Assembly (NCBI RefSeq): GCF_004214895.1
Contig: NZ_CP035952.1
Span: 3,296,501 to 3,360,500 of the forward strand
From: Pseudomonas tructae
GTDB lineage: Bacteria; Pseudomonadota; Gammaproteobacteria; Pseudomonadales; Pseudomonadaceae
DNA length: 64,000 bases
Reading direction: 5' to 3'
The translations under genes were made by a program, and so were the position numbers. Within the stretch, counting starts at the first letter, position 1. Each line of letters opens with the position of its first letter. Below the pieces are notes generated by a model that made no database searches, was not told where the DNA came from, and worked only from the letters and a program-made list of their open reading frames with translations. This document shows, in pieces, positions 43,320 to 51,402 of the stretch.

Positions 43320-44939
43320 ATGGACCGTCTGCTCGATTCGCTGTTTCCCACTGCCAACGAGATTCCCGAGGCGTACCGCCTGGGTGAACCGCTGGAGCAA
43401 CGCGAGTACCTGGTCAACGGCCAGTTGCAGCGCTGGGACGGGCCGCTGGCCACGGTGCGCAGCCCGGTGTGGCTCAAGGAGGGCGACGACGAGCGCCAGG
43501 TGATCCTGGGCAACACCCCGCTGCTGGATGCCGACACCGCCCTCACTGCCCTGGACGCCGCCGTGCAGGCCTACGACAAGGGCCGCGGCGCCTGGCCGAC
43601 GATGCGCGTGGCCGAGCGCATCCAGCATGTCGAAACCTTCCTGGGCAAGATGCGCGCGCAGCGCGAGGCAGTGGTCAAGCTGCTGATGTGGGAGATCGGC
43701 AAGAACCTCAAGGACTCGGAAAAGGAGTTCGACCGCACCTGCGACTACATCGTCGACACCATCGGCGCGCTCAAGGAACTGGACCGGCGCTCCAGCCGCT
43801 TCGAACTGGAGCAGGACACCCTCGGCCAGATCCGCCGCGCGCCACTGGGCGTGGCGCTGTGCATGGGCCCCTACAACTACCCGCTCAACGAAACCTTCAC
43901 CACCTTGATCCCGGCGCTGATCATGGGCAATACGGTGGTGTTCAAGCCGGCCAAGTTCGGCGTGCTGCTGATCCGGCCGTTGCTCGAAGCGTTCCGCGAC
44001 AGTTTCCCGGCCGGGGTGATCAACGTCATCTATGGCCGTGGCCGCGAGACCGTCAGTGCGCTGATGGCCAGCGGCAAGATCGACGTGTTCGCCTTCATCG
44101 GCACCAACAAGGCCGCCAGCGACCTGAAAAAACTCCACCCGCGCCCGCACCGCCTGCGTGCGGCCCTGGGCCTGGACGCGAAGAACCCGGGGATCGTGCT
44201 GCCCGAGGTCGACCTCGACAACGCGGTGAACGAGTCGGTGACCGGCGCCCTGTCGTTCAACGGCCAGCGCTGCACGGCGCTGAAGATCCTGTTCGTGCAT
44301 GAAGACGTGGTCGACAGCTTCCTGGAAAAATTCCAGCGCAAGCTGGCCGCGCTCAAGCCAGGCATGCCCTGGGAGCCGGGCGTGGCCCTGACGCCGCTGC
44401 CTGAAGCCGGCAAGATCGACTACCTCAATGGCCTGGTGGCCGATGCCGTGGACCACGGTGCCAGGGTCATCAACGAAGGCGGTGGCGCCAGCCGGGGTTC
44501 GTTCTTCTACCCCGCCCTGCTGTACCCGGTGAATGCACGGATGCGCGTGTACCAGGAAGAACAGTTCGGCCCGCTGGTGCCGGTGGTGCCCTACCGCGAC
44601 CTGCAGACGGTGATCGATTACGTGCTCGATTCCGATTTCGGCCAGCAGTTGAGTATCTTCGGCAACAATTCAGCCGAGGTCGGTCGGCTGGTCGACACCT
44701 TCGCCAACCAGGTCGGCCGCATCAACCTCAACGCCCAGTGCCAGCGTGGCCCGGACACCTACCCGTTCAACGGCCGCAAGAACTCCGCCGAAGGCACCCT
44801 GTCGGTGCATGATGCGCTGCGGGTGTTCTCGATCCGCACCCTGGTGGCGACCAGGTTCCAGGACAGCAACAAGCAGTTGATCAGCGACATCATCCGCAAC
44901 CGCGAGTCGAGTTTTTTGACCACCGATTACATTTTCTGA
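43320..44939 (+). CDS. Aldehyde dehydrogenase, GapN-like (NADP-dependent glyceraldehyde-3-phosphate dehydrogenase type)
   Basis: A 539-residue ALDH. Family marks are LGVALCMGPYNYPLNETFTT, the NAD(P)-binding GNTVVFKPAKF, and FAFIGTNKAAS. The catalytic cysteine lies in SFNGQRCTALKILFVHED, and the C-terminal INLNAQCQRGPDTYPFNGRK is characteristic of GapN-type enzymes. GapN oxidises glyceraldehyde-3-phosphate to 3-phosphoglycerate without making ATP. I chose the ATG giving MDRLLDSLFP behind AGAGG; the frame is open 63 codons further upstream but that part overlaps the divergent promoter and looks non-coding. Confidence 0.88.
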   Translation: MDRLLDSLFPTANEIPEAYRLGEPLEQREYLVNGQLQRWDGPLATVRSPVWLKEGDDERQVILGNTPLLDADTALTALDAAVQAYDKGRGAWPTMRVAERIQHVETFLGKMRAQREAVVKLLMWEIGKNLKDSEKEFDRTCDYIVDTIGALKELDRRSSRFELEQDTLGQIRRAPLGVALCMGPYNYPLNETFTTLIPALIMGNTVVFKPAKFGVLLIRPLLEAFRDSFPAGVINVIYGRGRETVSALMASGKIDVFAFIGTNKAASDLKKLHPRPHRLRAALGLDAKNPGIVLPEVDLDNAVNESVTGALSFNGQRCTALKILFVHEDVVDSFLEKFQRKLAALKPGMPWEPGVALTPLPEAGKIDYLNGLVADAVDHGARVINEGGGASRGSFFYPALLYPVNARMRVYQEEQFGPLVPVVPYRDLQTVIDYVLDSDFGQQLSIFGNNSAEVGRLVDTFANQVGRINLNAQCQRGPDTYPFNGRKNSAEGTLSVHDALRVFSIRTLVATRFQDSNKQLISDIIRNRESSFLTTDYIF

Positions 44940-45048
44940 CTGCCGCTCGTCCAGCGCCGCCGGTTTTGATTTGCGCAACGGCCGAAACTGTACAAATATA
45001 CAGCTTCGCGCTATTCACCCTGCGGCGCGTTAAAGGAGGATCCATAAA

Positions 45049-45516
45049 ATGGCAGTCAAACCAATCCCCGAAGGGCAGCACAGCATTACCCCCTACCTGG
45101 GCATCAAGGAAGCCGCCAAGGCCATCGAGTTCTACAAAAAAGCCTTCGGTGCGGTCGAGATGTTCCGCCTCGACGGCCCTGATGGACGCGTCGGCCATGC
45201 CGAGCTGAAAATCGGCGACTCCTCGCTGATGCTCGCCGAGCCGTGCCCAGAGTCTGGCAACCTGAAGGGTAACCAGCCGGGCAAAGGTGTGGGCATCGGC
45301 TTGCACCTGTATGTCGAGGACGCCGACAAAGTGTTCGCCCAGGCCATCGCCGCCGGCGCCACCCAGGTCCACGAAGTCAAGGACCAGTTCTACGGCGACC
45401 GTAGCGGCACCCTCGAAGACCCGTTCGGCAACCTGTGGTACGTCTCAACCCACAAGGAAGACCTCAGCGTGGAAGAGATCCGCGCCCGCGCCGCCAAGCT
45501 GTTCGGCGGCCAGTAA
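45049..45516 (+). CDS. VOC-superfamily protein (PhnB/glyoxalase-like)
   Basis: A 155-residue protein with paired beta-alpha-beta modules: HSITPYLGIKEAAKAIEFYK at the start, LMLAEPCPES in the middle, and VEDADKVFAQAIAAGATQVH and YGDRSGTLEDPFGNLWYVST in the second module. The latter (GDRxGxxxDPFGxxW) is typical of the PhnB/YP_branch of the vicinal-oxygen-chelate superfamily. The enzymatic role is unknown for most members. An excellent ribosome site (AAAGGAGG) precedes the ATG. Probably a single gene, followed by a hairpin repeat. Confidence 0.88.
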   Translation: MAVKPIPEGQHSITPYLGIKEAAKAIEFYKKAFGAVEMFRLDGPDGRVGHAELKIGDSSLMLAEPCPESGNLKGNQPGKGVGIGLHLYVEDADKVFAQAIAAGATQVHEVKDQFYGDRSGTLEDPFGNLWYVSTHKEDLSVEEIRARAAKLFGGQ

Positions 45517-45524
45517 CAAGCATT

Positions 45525-45596
45525 AAGCTGCAAGCTGCAACCGTCAGTACCAATACGTACGGCTCTGGCTTGCAGCTTGTGGCTTGCCGCTTGTAG
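45525..45596. repeat. AAGCTGCAAGCTGCAA-type inverted repeat
   Basis: CAAGCTGCAA at 45531-45540 pairs perfectly with TTGCAGCTTG at 45570-45579, and degenerate copies (GGCTTG, GCTTGTAGCT) follow. It starts nine bases after the VOC gene stop, so it could act as a terminator. It is a different repeat family from the REP elements. Confidence 0.65.
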
Positions 45597-45608
45597 CTAA
45601 GGATTTCC

Positions 45609-46802
45609 ATGCGAATCATCGAAAAAAACACCGCGCTGGTGCGCACGCTCACCCCTGCCGAAGACGAACTGCTGCGCGGCTTTGTCCAGGGCAACCTCGA
45701 AGGCCCGCGCCTGCTGCAGGCCAACCAGTTGCTGATGAAAGTGCGCGCCAATGGCCACTGGCTGGCCTGCGATTGCCAGCCCAAGGCCCTGCCAGTGCTC
45801 AACGTCAACCTCAATGGCAATACCGGTACCCTGTTCCTCAAGAACAACCCCGGCACCGCCGAGCATGCACCTGACTGCGCATTCATCAAGGATGAGCGTG
45901 AGAGCGGCAACCGCGACAGCGACCACGAAGCGCCACCTGCGGCCTGGCTTGTGCCCGATGCGCCGTTGCGCCTGATTGGCGACTTCAGGCGTGCCAGCGA
46001 CACCAGCAGCGAGTCGCCAGGCACGGGCGACAAGCGCGAACAGCAGCGGTTGCTGTCGCTGCTACTGACACTGATCGAGGCCAGCGGCCTTAACGTATAC
46101 GCCACACAGCTAAAAAAGGACCTGACCGGGCAGTTCGCCGAACTGCGCGGGGTCGCCAGCCGTTACCCGCTGATCGAGCGGGTACCGGCCAGCAACTACC
46201 TGGAAACCCGCCTGGACATGAAGCACATGATGATGCTCAAGGCGCGGCTGCGCGAGTCCAGTGCCTTTGGCAGCCATCGCCGTCATGGCTTGCTGCTCGA
46301 TTGTGTCAGCCAGATCAAGGCGCGCAAGGTGTTCAACGAGCGCAGTGCGGACGGCTTCGACTTTCAGGGCCATCACCTGCTCTGGGGCGGCAGCAAGACC
46401 CCGGGGCCGTTGCTGGCCCTGGCGATCTACTCACCGGCCAGTGCCGGCAGTCACTTCTACGAACTGATCCATGTTGCCAGCGTGCCGGTGTTGTCCCGTG
46501 GGCAGATGTTCCCGGTGTATCGCGACGAAGAGCGCGAGCCGTTGAAGATGCTCGTATCGCTGATCGACTGGATGGCCAGCAAGGGCGTCAAGGTGATCAT
46601 GCGCAGACCGGTGCTGGGTGGCCAGGGCATGGATGCGCTGGTACTGAGCTCCGATCAGGACCGGGTGCTGTCGGTCTCGCTGACCGAACAACCGCTGGGG
46701 CCGGAGCCTGAAGGCGAGACCTTCAAGCGCTACGCCGACTTCAAGAGTCTGGACACCTTCCGCAAGTACGTGGCCGGGTTCTTCATGCGCGGCCGCGAGT
46801 AG
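45609..46802 (+). CDS. Hypothetical protein with N-terminal Cys/His motif (possibly DUF1173-like)
   Basis: A 397-residue protein I cannot assign with certainty. Residues 50-95 carry a possible metal site, WLACDCQPKALPVLNVN followed by H and C in AEHAPDCAFIKDE. This pattern reminds me of DUF1173 proteins, which occur in integrative elements; that link is tentative. The remainder is mixed alpha/beta without TM segments or signal peptide, with a helical LLSLLLTLIEASGLNVYATQ near 145 and a C-terminal IDWMASKGVKVIMRRPVLGG. It is convergent with the tyrosine recombinase gene, with a REP pair between them. Confidence 0.7.
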   Translation: MRIIEKNTALVRTLTPAEDELLRGFVQGNLEGPRLLQANQLLMKVRANGHWLACDCQPKALPVLNVNLNGNTGTLFLKNNPGTAEHAPDCAFIKDERESGNRDSDHEAPPAAWLVPDAPLRLIGDFRRASDTSSESPGTGDKREQQRLLSLLLTLIEASGLNVYATQLKKDLTGQFAELRGVASRYPLIERVPASNYLETRLDMKHMMMLKARLRESSAFGSHRRHGLLLDCVSQIKARKVFNERSADGFDFQGHHLLWGGSKTPGPLLALAIYSPASAGSHFYELIHVASVPVLSRGQMFPVYRDEEREPLKMLVSLIDWMASKGVKVIMRRPVLGGQGMDALVLSSDQDRVLSVSLTEQPLGPEPEGETFKRYADFKSLDTFRKYVAGFFMRGRE

Positions 46803-46868
46803 CGCTTTTGGGTGACAGCCCTGTGGGAGATTCTATGCTCCATGGAAAGGCCTCAACACAGATCCCTT

Positions 46869-46953
46869 GTGGGAGCGGGCTTGCCCCGCGATGAGGCCAG
46901 TACAAGCAATAGACCGCTGCGCGCACGAATCGCGCGGCAAGGCCCACTCCCAC
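46869..46953. repeat. REP pair between hypothetical gene and integrase gene
   Basis: GGGAGCGGGCTTGCCCCGCG on the plus strand and, 40 bases later, a slightly diverged reverse copy (CGCGCGGCAAGGCCCACTCC). It lies between two convergent genes. Confidence 0.85.
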
Positions 46954-46984
46954 CGCCGCCCCCGGCATAGAAACATGCAGACAG

Positions 46985-47920
46985 TCAGTAATCGTAACGA
47001 TCCACCGCCCGCCGCCGTTCGTTGTCGTCGCGCATGTCGTAATTGGCGGTGGTCTGGATGTTGCTGTGGTGGGCCAGCTTCTGCGCAATCGACAGGTCAT
47101 GCTCCTCGATCACCCGGGTAATGAACGAGCGGCGAAAATCGTGGGGCATGATCTTCACCCCGACCTGGGTGCCGCGCTGGCGGGCGATGTAGTAGATCGC
47201 GTGCTTGGTGATGCGTTCGCGGGTGATGTGGCTGCCACGGCGGATGCGGTTGAACAGGAACTCATCATCCGCCTGCCCTTCAGGCAGTTGCTCGCGGCGA
47301 AACGCAAGCCAGGCATTGAGTTTCTCGAAAGCCCAGGGCGGTGCGTACTTGATCAGTTGCTTGTTGCCCTTGCCCAGCACCTGCAGGCTACGCTCGTCGA
47401 AATCTACCTGGCTCAAGCTCAGGTTGACCGACTCGGACTTGCGCATGCCGGTGCCGTACAGCAAGGCAATCACCGCTGCATCACGCAGACCCTGGGGCCT
47501 TGGGTCGGCGGCGCAGGCTTCCATCAGCTCGCGGATCAGGCTGCGTTTGAGGTTGCGCCCGACCGCCAGGCGCGTGCCCTGGATCGGCTTGACCGTGCGT
47601 ATTTTCAGCAACTGCTCCTGGCTGACCAGGCCCAGGCGCCAGGCTTCGTTCATCACCCCACGTACCGCGTTGACATACAGCGACGAGGTGTTGGGGGCAA
47701 AGCCATCGGCGCGCAAGGCTGCCACCAGGGCGGTGACATGCCCGGGTTCGAGCTGGTGCCAGGGCACCTCGGCGATGTCGCAATCCTCAAAATCCAGGCG
47801 GTCGGCGGCGTCCTGAAGGATGTACTTCATGGTCAGCTGGCTCGAAGGCGCCAGACGGGCGAGGTATTGCAACAAGGGGTTTTGCAGTGAATCGGACAAA
47901 CCGGAAATCCTGTAGGGCAC
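46985..47920 (-). CDS. Tyrosine recombinase/integrase
   Basis: A 311-residue site-specific recombinase. An N-terminal SAM-like core-binding domain covers about 15-105 (LLQYLARLAPSSQLTMKYIL). The catalytic domain follows with every key residue visible: Arg in LLYGTGMRKSESVNLSLSQV, Lys in LGKGNKQ, His-x-x-Arg in IMPHDFRRSFI, His in AQKLAHHSNIQTTANYD, and its Tyr nucleophile. The best start is the GTG giving VPYRISGLSDS, since the first ATG (47832) would cut the core-binding domain; no good ribosome site is seen. No att repeats or tRNA target are nearby, so it may be a resident single-gene recombinase rather than the end of a large island. Confidence 0.9.
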   Translation of the reverse strand: MPYRISGLSDSLQNPLLQYLARLAPSSQLTMKYILQDAADRLDFEDCDIAEVPWHQLEPGHVTALVAALRADGFAPNTSSLYVNAVRGVMNEAWRLGLVSQEQLLKIRTVKPIQGTRLAVGRNLKRSLIRELMEACAADPRPQGLRDAAVIALLYGTGMRKSESVNLSLSQVDFDERSLQVLGKGNKQLIKYAPPWAFEKLNAWLAFRREQLPEGQADDEFLFNRIRRGSHITRERITKHAIYYIARQRGTQVGVKIMPHDFRRSFITRVIEEHDLSIAQKLAHHSNIQTTANYDMRDDNERRRAVDRYDY

Positions 47921-47926
47921 AACAGT

Positions 47927-48000
47927 GGTCAGTGGGCCTGCAACGGGCCAGTCTGACGCCTGACAACACCGTGGCCACTGACCTGCATCACAATCAGGTC
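47927..48000. promoter_or_regulatory. Inverted repeats upstream of the integrase gene
   Basis: GGTCAGTGGGCC (47927-47938) faces GGCCACTGACC (47973-47983), and a second pair GACCTG (47980-47985)/CAGGTC (47995-48000) overlaps it. They start seven bases before the integrase start on its strand. They could be recombinase binding sites, an operator or a hairpin. Confidence 0.45.
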
Positions 48001-48081
48001 ATTGATTGGCAAGTCTTTTTAGCCACGGCAAGAACGCCGATAGTACCTCATCAGCGGCCCGGGAATCGATTGAGGGCAATA

Positions 48082-48885
48082 TCATGGCACCGCTTCGTCC
48101 AGGTACAGGTCCAGGGTTTCTGGCGTCAGCGTCATGACTTCATGGGTGTTCCCGTAGTAATCGGTCTCGCCACGTTCCAGGTAGCCATCCTGGCGCTTGA
48201 TGACATACGCCACATGGCCACGCGGCTCGCCGGTTTCTGTATCGATGATTTGCATGCGCTTGCTGTACAGCGGCATCCGCAGGGGTTCGAGCAAGGGCGC
48301 CGGGTGCGCTGCGCTCAGTTCAACAGGCGCCCAATCAGGCAAGCGATCGCGATGCCTGGCCACTTCGGCGAGCAACTGGGCGACCGGTACCTGCATGGTC
48401 TTGGAGTAGTAGGCCTGGTAGGCAAAGGCTGTAATGCTCAGCTTGCAGGGGATGGTGCTTTTGCCGGCCAACAGGCGCTGGATGGCCGGCTTGAGCAAAT
48501 CATCGTTGTTGTTACGGCTTTTCGGCGTTTTGTTGAAGCGCGCCCAGACCACATAGTTGTAGCCCTTGATCTCGGAGATACCTTCGAAATCGACACCGCC
48601 GGCGAGGTTGTACTTCATCGCATGGCCAACGGTGAAATCCTGGTCATCACCCAAGGCGCACGTTAGCCACTCACCAATCTGCCCGTCGCCGGTGTGCCGT
48701 TCGAACAGGCTGACAATCTCCTCGTCGCTGCGAAAGCGCAGGTAGTAGGAACCGTTGTTGTAGGTAAACGAGCTGAATTCCAGCGGCATCGAGTCAATGC
48801 CATGGCTGCAGCCGCCAAGCGACAGGGCCGCACCCAAGGCGCAAGCGGCCAGGCGTAAAGAGGGGGCAAACAAAGAAGGCGTCAT
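48082..48885 (-). CDS. Hypothetical lipoprotein
   Basis: A 267-residue predicted lipoprotein. The signal peptide LRLAACALGAALSLGGC ends in the lipobox LGGC with SHGIDSM after it. The rest is soluble and rich in Tyr and charged residues (FTYNNGSYYLRFRSDEEIV, EIKGYNYVVWARFNKTPK, YLERGETDYYGNTHEVMTL). I do not recognise the family; the repeated Tyr/Asn pattern suggests a beta-rich outer-membrane-attached protein. The start giving MTPSLFAPS is chosen because the longer frame puts 48 residues before the signal peptide. It is divergent from the DUF1345 gene. Confidence 0.72.
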   Translation of the reverse strand: MTPSLFAPSLRLAACALGAALSLGGCSHGIDSMPLEFSSFTYNNGSYYLRFRSDEEIVSLFERHTGDGQIGEWLTCALGDDQDFTVGHAMKYNLAGGVDFEGISEIKGYNYVVWARFNKTPKSRNNNDDLLKPAIQRLLAGKSTIPCKLSITAFAYQAYYSKTMQVPVAQLLAEVARHRDRLPDWAPVELSAAHPAPLLEPLRMPLYSKRMQIIDTETGEPRGHVAYVIKRQDGYLERGETDYYGNTHEVMTLTPETLDLYLDEAVP

Positions 48886-49003
48886 CCATGAGCGAGCAAG
48901 GCGCGCAGGATGCCCAAGCCAAGGCCGGTCAGCAAGCACTTCCGCGCCCTGCTGGCGATTTGATGGGCTACAGTTGCCCAGGTACCCCCTGACCTGAGGC
49001 ACC

Positions 49004-49651
49004 ATGGCTTTCCATCGACTGACCCGCACTCACCCGCGCTTGAGTTTTTCTGCCGTAGTCGGCGCCCTGGCCGGCTGGCTGATCCCGGCCCAGGGCCTGG
49101 TTCAGCAGATTCTCACCGGCTGGAACGTCGGTGTCTGGTTGTACCTGGTGCTGGTGCTGTGGCTGACCCTGCGTGCCAGCCCCGAGAAGGTACGCGAAGT
49201 CGCCTGCATCGAGGATGAAAACGCCGGGCTGGTACTGTTGACTGTCAGCATTGCGGCGATCGCCAGCCTTGCCGCGGTGACCTTGCAACTGGCGGCCAGC
49301 CGCGACCTTAGCGGTGGTCCGCAATTGCTGCACTACCTCTATACCGGCTTCACCGTGGCCGGCTCGTGGTTGATGATTGGCATGATTTTCAGCCTGCATT
49401 ACGCCAGGCTGTACTACACCACCGACAGCAAAGCGCCGTTGCTGCGTTTTGCCGACGGCGAACTGAACCCTGATTACTGGGACTTTCTGTACTTCTCCTT
49501 CACCCTCAACGTCGCCGTGCAAACCTCGGACGTCGGCGTTGCCGGCCGGCAGATGCGCCGCATCGTACTGGCCCACTCACTGGTAGGCTTTGTGTTCAAC
49601 ACTGCGATTCTGGGCTTTACCATCAACATTGCCGCCGGCTTGCTGAACTGA
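49004..49651 (+). CDS. DUF1345-family membrane protein
   Basis: A 215-residue inner-membrane protein with about five TM helices ([81 protein letters not shown]). [24 protein letters not shown] sequence (here [20 protein letters not shown]) and the [12 protein letters not shown] end match DUF1345 as I know it; the function is unknown. Its 3' end overlaps the 3' end of the convergent aminotransferase gene by 75 nt. Confidence 0.85.
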   Translation: MAFHRLTRTHPRLSFSAVVGALAGWLIPAQGLVQQILTGWNVGVWLYLVLVLWLTLRASPEKVREVACIEDENAGLVLLTVSIAAIASLAAVTLQLAASRDLSGGPQLLHYLYTGFTVAGSWLMIGMIFSLHYARLYYTTDSKAPLLRFADGELNPDYWDFLYFSFTLNVAVQTSDVGVAGRQMRRIVLAHSLVGFVFNTAILGFTINIAAGLLN

Positions 49652-50833
49652 CGGCACGCCCTCGAGCACCTGCACCGCACAGCGGGCAATGCGCTGGCAG
49701 GCCTGCACCAGGCGCTCGCTGTCGAGCACCAGGCCAAAGCGCAGGTGCCCGGCGGCGCTGGGGCCGAAGGCATCACCGGCGAGCACCGACACCCCATGTT
49801 CCTCCAGAAGGCGCTCGGCAAAGGCCTGGGCACCGATGCCGGTCTCGCGGATGTCGATCATCACGAACATGCCGCCATCGGGCTTGTGCACGCGAATGCC
49901 GGGGCAGCCCTCAAGGCTGGCGCAGACCCGGTCGCGGCGCTGGCGGTAGGTATCGCGCATCTGCCGTACCTGTGGCAGCTCCTGCTCCAGGGCTACCTGG
50001 GCGGCGTTCTGGATAAAATCGGGCAAACCATAGAGCATGCACAGGGCCAGGTTGCTCAGGTGCTCGGCGAGCAATTGCGGACCGATCACCCAGCCCACCC
50101 GCCAGCCGGACATGGCGTGGGACTTGGACAGGCTGTTGATGGTCGCGCTGCGTTGGGCCATACCCGGCAGGCTGGCCGGGCTGAAGTGCTCACCGTCGTA
50201 CAACAACTCGCTGTAGACCTCATCGGAGATCAGCCACAGGTCGTGGTCGATGCACAACTGCGCCAGGCGCTGCCAGGTCGCTTTGGGCAGGCTGGCGCCA
50301 GAGGGGTTGTGCGGGCTATTGAGCAGCAAAGCGCGGGTGCGCGGCGTGATCAACCGGGCGACGTCGTCCGGGTCGACCCGAAAACCCTGCTCCGGGCGCA
50401 CAGGGACGGGGATCACCCTGGTCGCACACGCGCCGAACACCGCTTCGTAAGTGACGTACATCGGCTCGGCGACGATCACCTCGTCACCCGGATCGAACAG
50501 GCACTGGGCCACGCCATACAGCGCACATTGGGCCCCGGCCAGCACCACCACCTCCAGCGGGTCGACCGGCTGGCCGCTGTGGCGGGTGTGGTGGCGGGCG
50601 ATGGCGCGGCGCAAGGCTTCGCTGCCGCGTACGTCGGCATAGTGGGTGTGACCGGCGCGCAGGCTGGCGATGGCGGCGTCGACAATGGGCGCTGGCGTAT
50701 CGAAATCCGGGTCGCCAATCGACAGCAGGATGATATCCCGGCCCTGGGCCTGCAGCTCGACGGCGCGGTAGTGGATGTTCCAGGCCGCAGCACCGTCACC
50801 GGCGATACGTTGGGTAAGCGCGGAATAACGCAT
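49577..50833 (-). CDS. Class I/II pyridoxal-phosphate aminotransferase
   Basis: A 418-residue fold-type I aminotransferase. Motifs are [65 protein letters not shown], and the PLP lysine in [17 protein letters not shown]. Arg386-type substrate binding appears in [14 protein letters not shown]. It belongs with aspartate/aromatic or arginine-pyruvate-like aminotransferases; the amino donor is not decidable. The last 25 or so residues ([20 protein letters not shown]) extend past the usual family end into the overlap with DUF1345 and have little family character. Confidence 0.9.
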   Translation of the reverse strand: MRYSALTQRIAGDGAAAWNIHYRAVELQAQGRDIILLSIGDPDFDTPAPIVDAAIASLRAGHTHYADVRGSEALRRAIARHHTRHSGQPVDPLEVVVLAGAQCALYGVAQCLFDPGDEVIVAEPMYVTYEAVFGACATRVIPVPVRPEQGFRVDPDDVARLITPRTRALLLNSPHNPSGASLPKATWQRLAQLCIDHDLWLISDEVYSELLYDGEHFSPASLPGMAQRSATINSLSKSHAMSGWRVGWVIGPQLLAEHLSNLALCMLYGLPDFIQNAAQVALEQELPQVRQMRDTYRQRRDRVCASLEGCPGIRVHKPDGGMFVMIDIRETGIGAQAFAERLLEEHGVSVLAGDAFGPSAAGHLRFGLVLDSERLVQACQRIARCAVQVLEGVPSVQQAGGNVDGKAQNRSVEHKAYQ

Positions 50834-51141
50834 GGACGGTCTCCTTGACTGAACCTGGACGTGCCATTGGTCCGAAACTCCCAGGCAAGCATCCCAGCCG
50901 ACTGTCGGTAAAAATAGCAGAACGCCGAAGTTGCACGCAGGTAAATGTTGCGGGCAAACGTTTGCTCCAGACAGGCTGTAGTTCGCGCGCTCCGCGACCG
51001 GGCGTGACCTGGGTCAAACAATCGAAAAACCGTCATGGTCGGCGCCGGACACTGGCGCCAGTGCTGCTATGTTTAGGTTTCTGTCCGGATCGCCCTGATC
51101 CGCCCACTCTTGCGTGAGGTTCACCGTACAAGGAGGCCGGC
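50834..51141. promoter_or_regulatory. Divergent promoter region (aminotransferase and DUF1652 genes)
   Basis: A 308-bp gap that holds the starts of both transcripts. A GGCGCC-GGACACT-GGCGCC repeat lies near 51041-51059, then TATGTTTAGG, which could be a -10 region for the DUF1652 gene. An AAGGAGG ribosome site closes it. No gene-like frame is seen. Confidence 0.4.
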
Positions 51142-51402
51142 ATGAACAAGCTGACGTTCCCCAACGCCTGCCAGATGATGCGCTGGCATTTTCATCCGCT
51201 GGGCTTCGAAGCCAGCATGGATGCGCCACGCAGCATGGTCGCGCGCCTGTTCGACCGGGCCAGTGGCGAAACCCTGCTGGCCATCGCTGGCATTCCCTGC
51301 GCAACCGTGATGCCGGCGGCCGATGTCGAGCGCATCATCGAAGCGGTAGAAGCCGAGCTCGATGCCTTCCAGCTGTCTTGCACCCTGCACGCCGTCGGCT
51401 GA
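51142..51402 (+). CDS. DUF1652-family small protein
   Basis: An 86-residue protein with a strong ribosome site (AAGGAGG). The sequence MMRWHFHPLGFEASMDAP, then VARLFDRASGETLLAIAGIP and VERIIEAVEAELDAFQ matches the short Pseudomonas DUF1652 family, whose function is unknown. It has no TM or signal peptide. Its stop codon directly abuts the stop of the convergent MHYT-GGDEF-EAL gene: the two stops form TGATCA. Confidence 0.85.
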   Translation: MNKLTFPNACQMMRWHFHPLGFEASMDAPRSMVARLFDRASGETLLAIAGIPCATVMPAADVERIIEAVEAELDAFQLSCTLHAVG

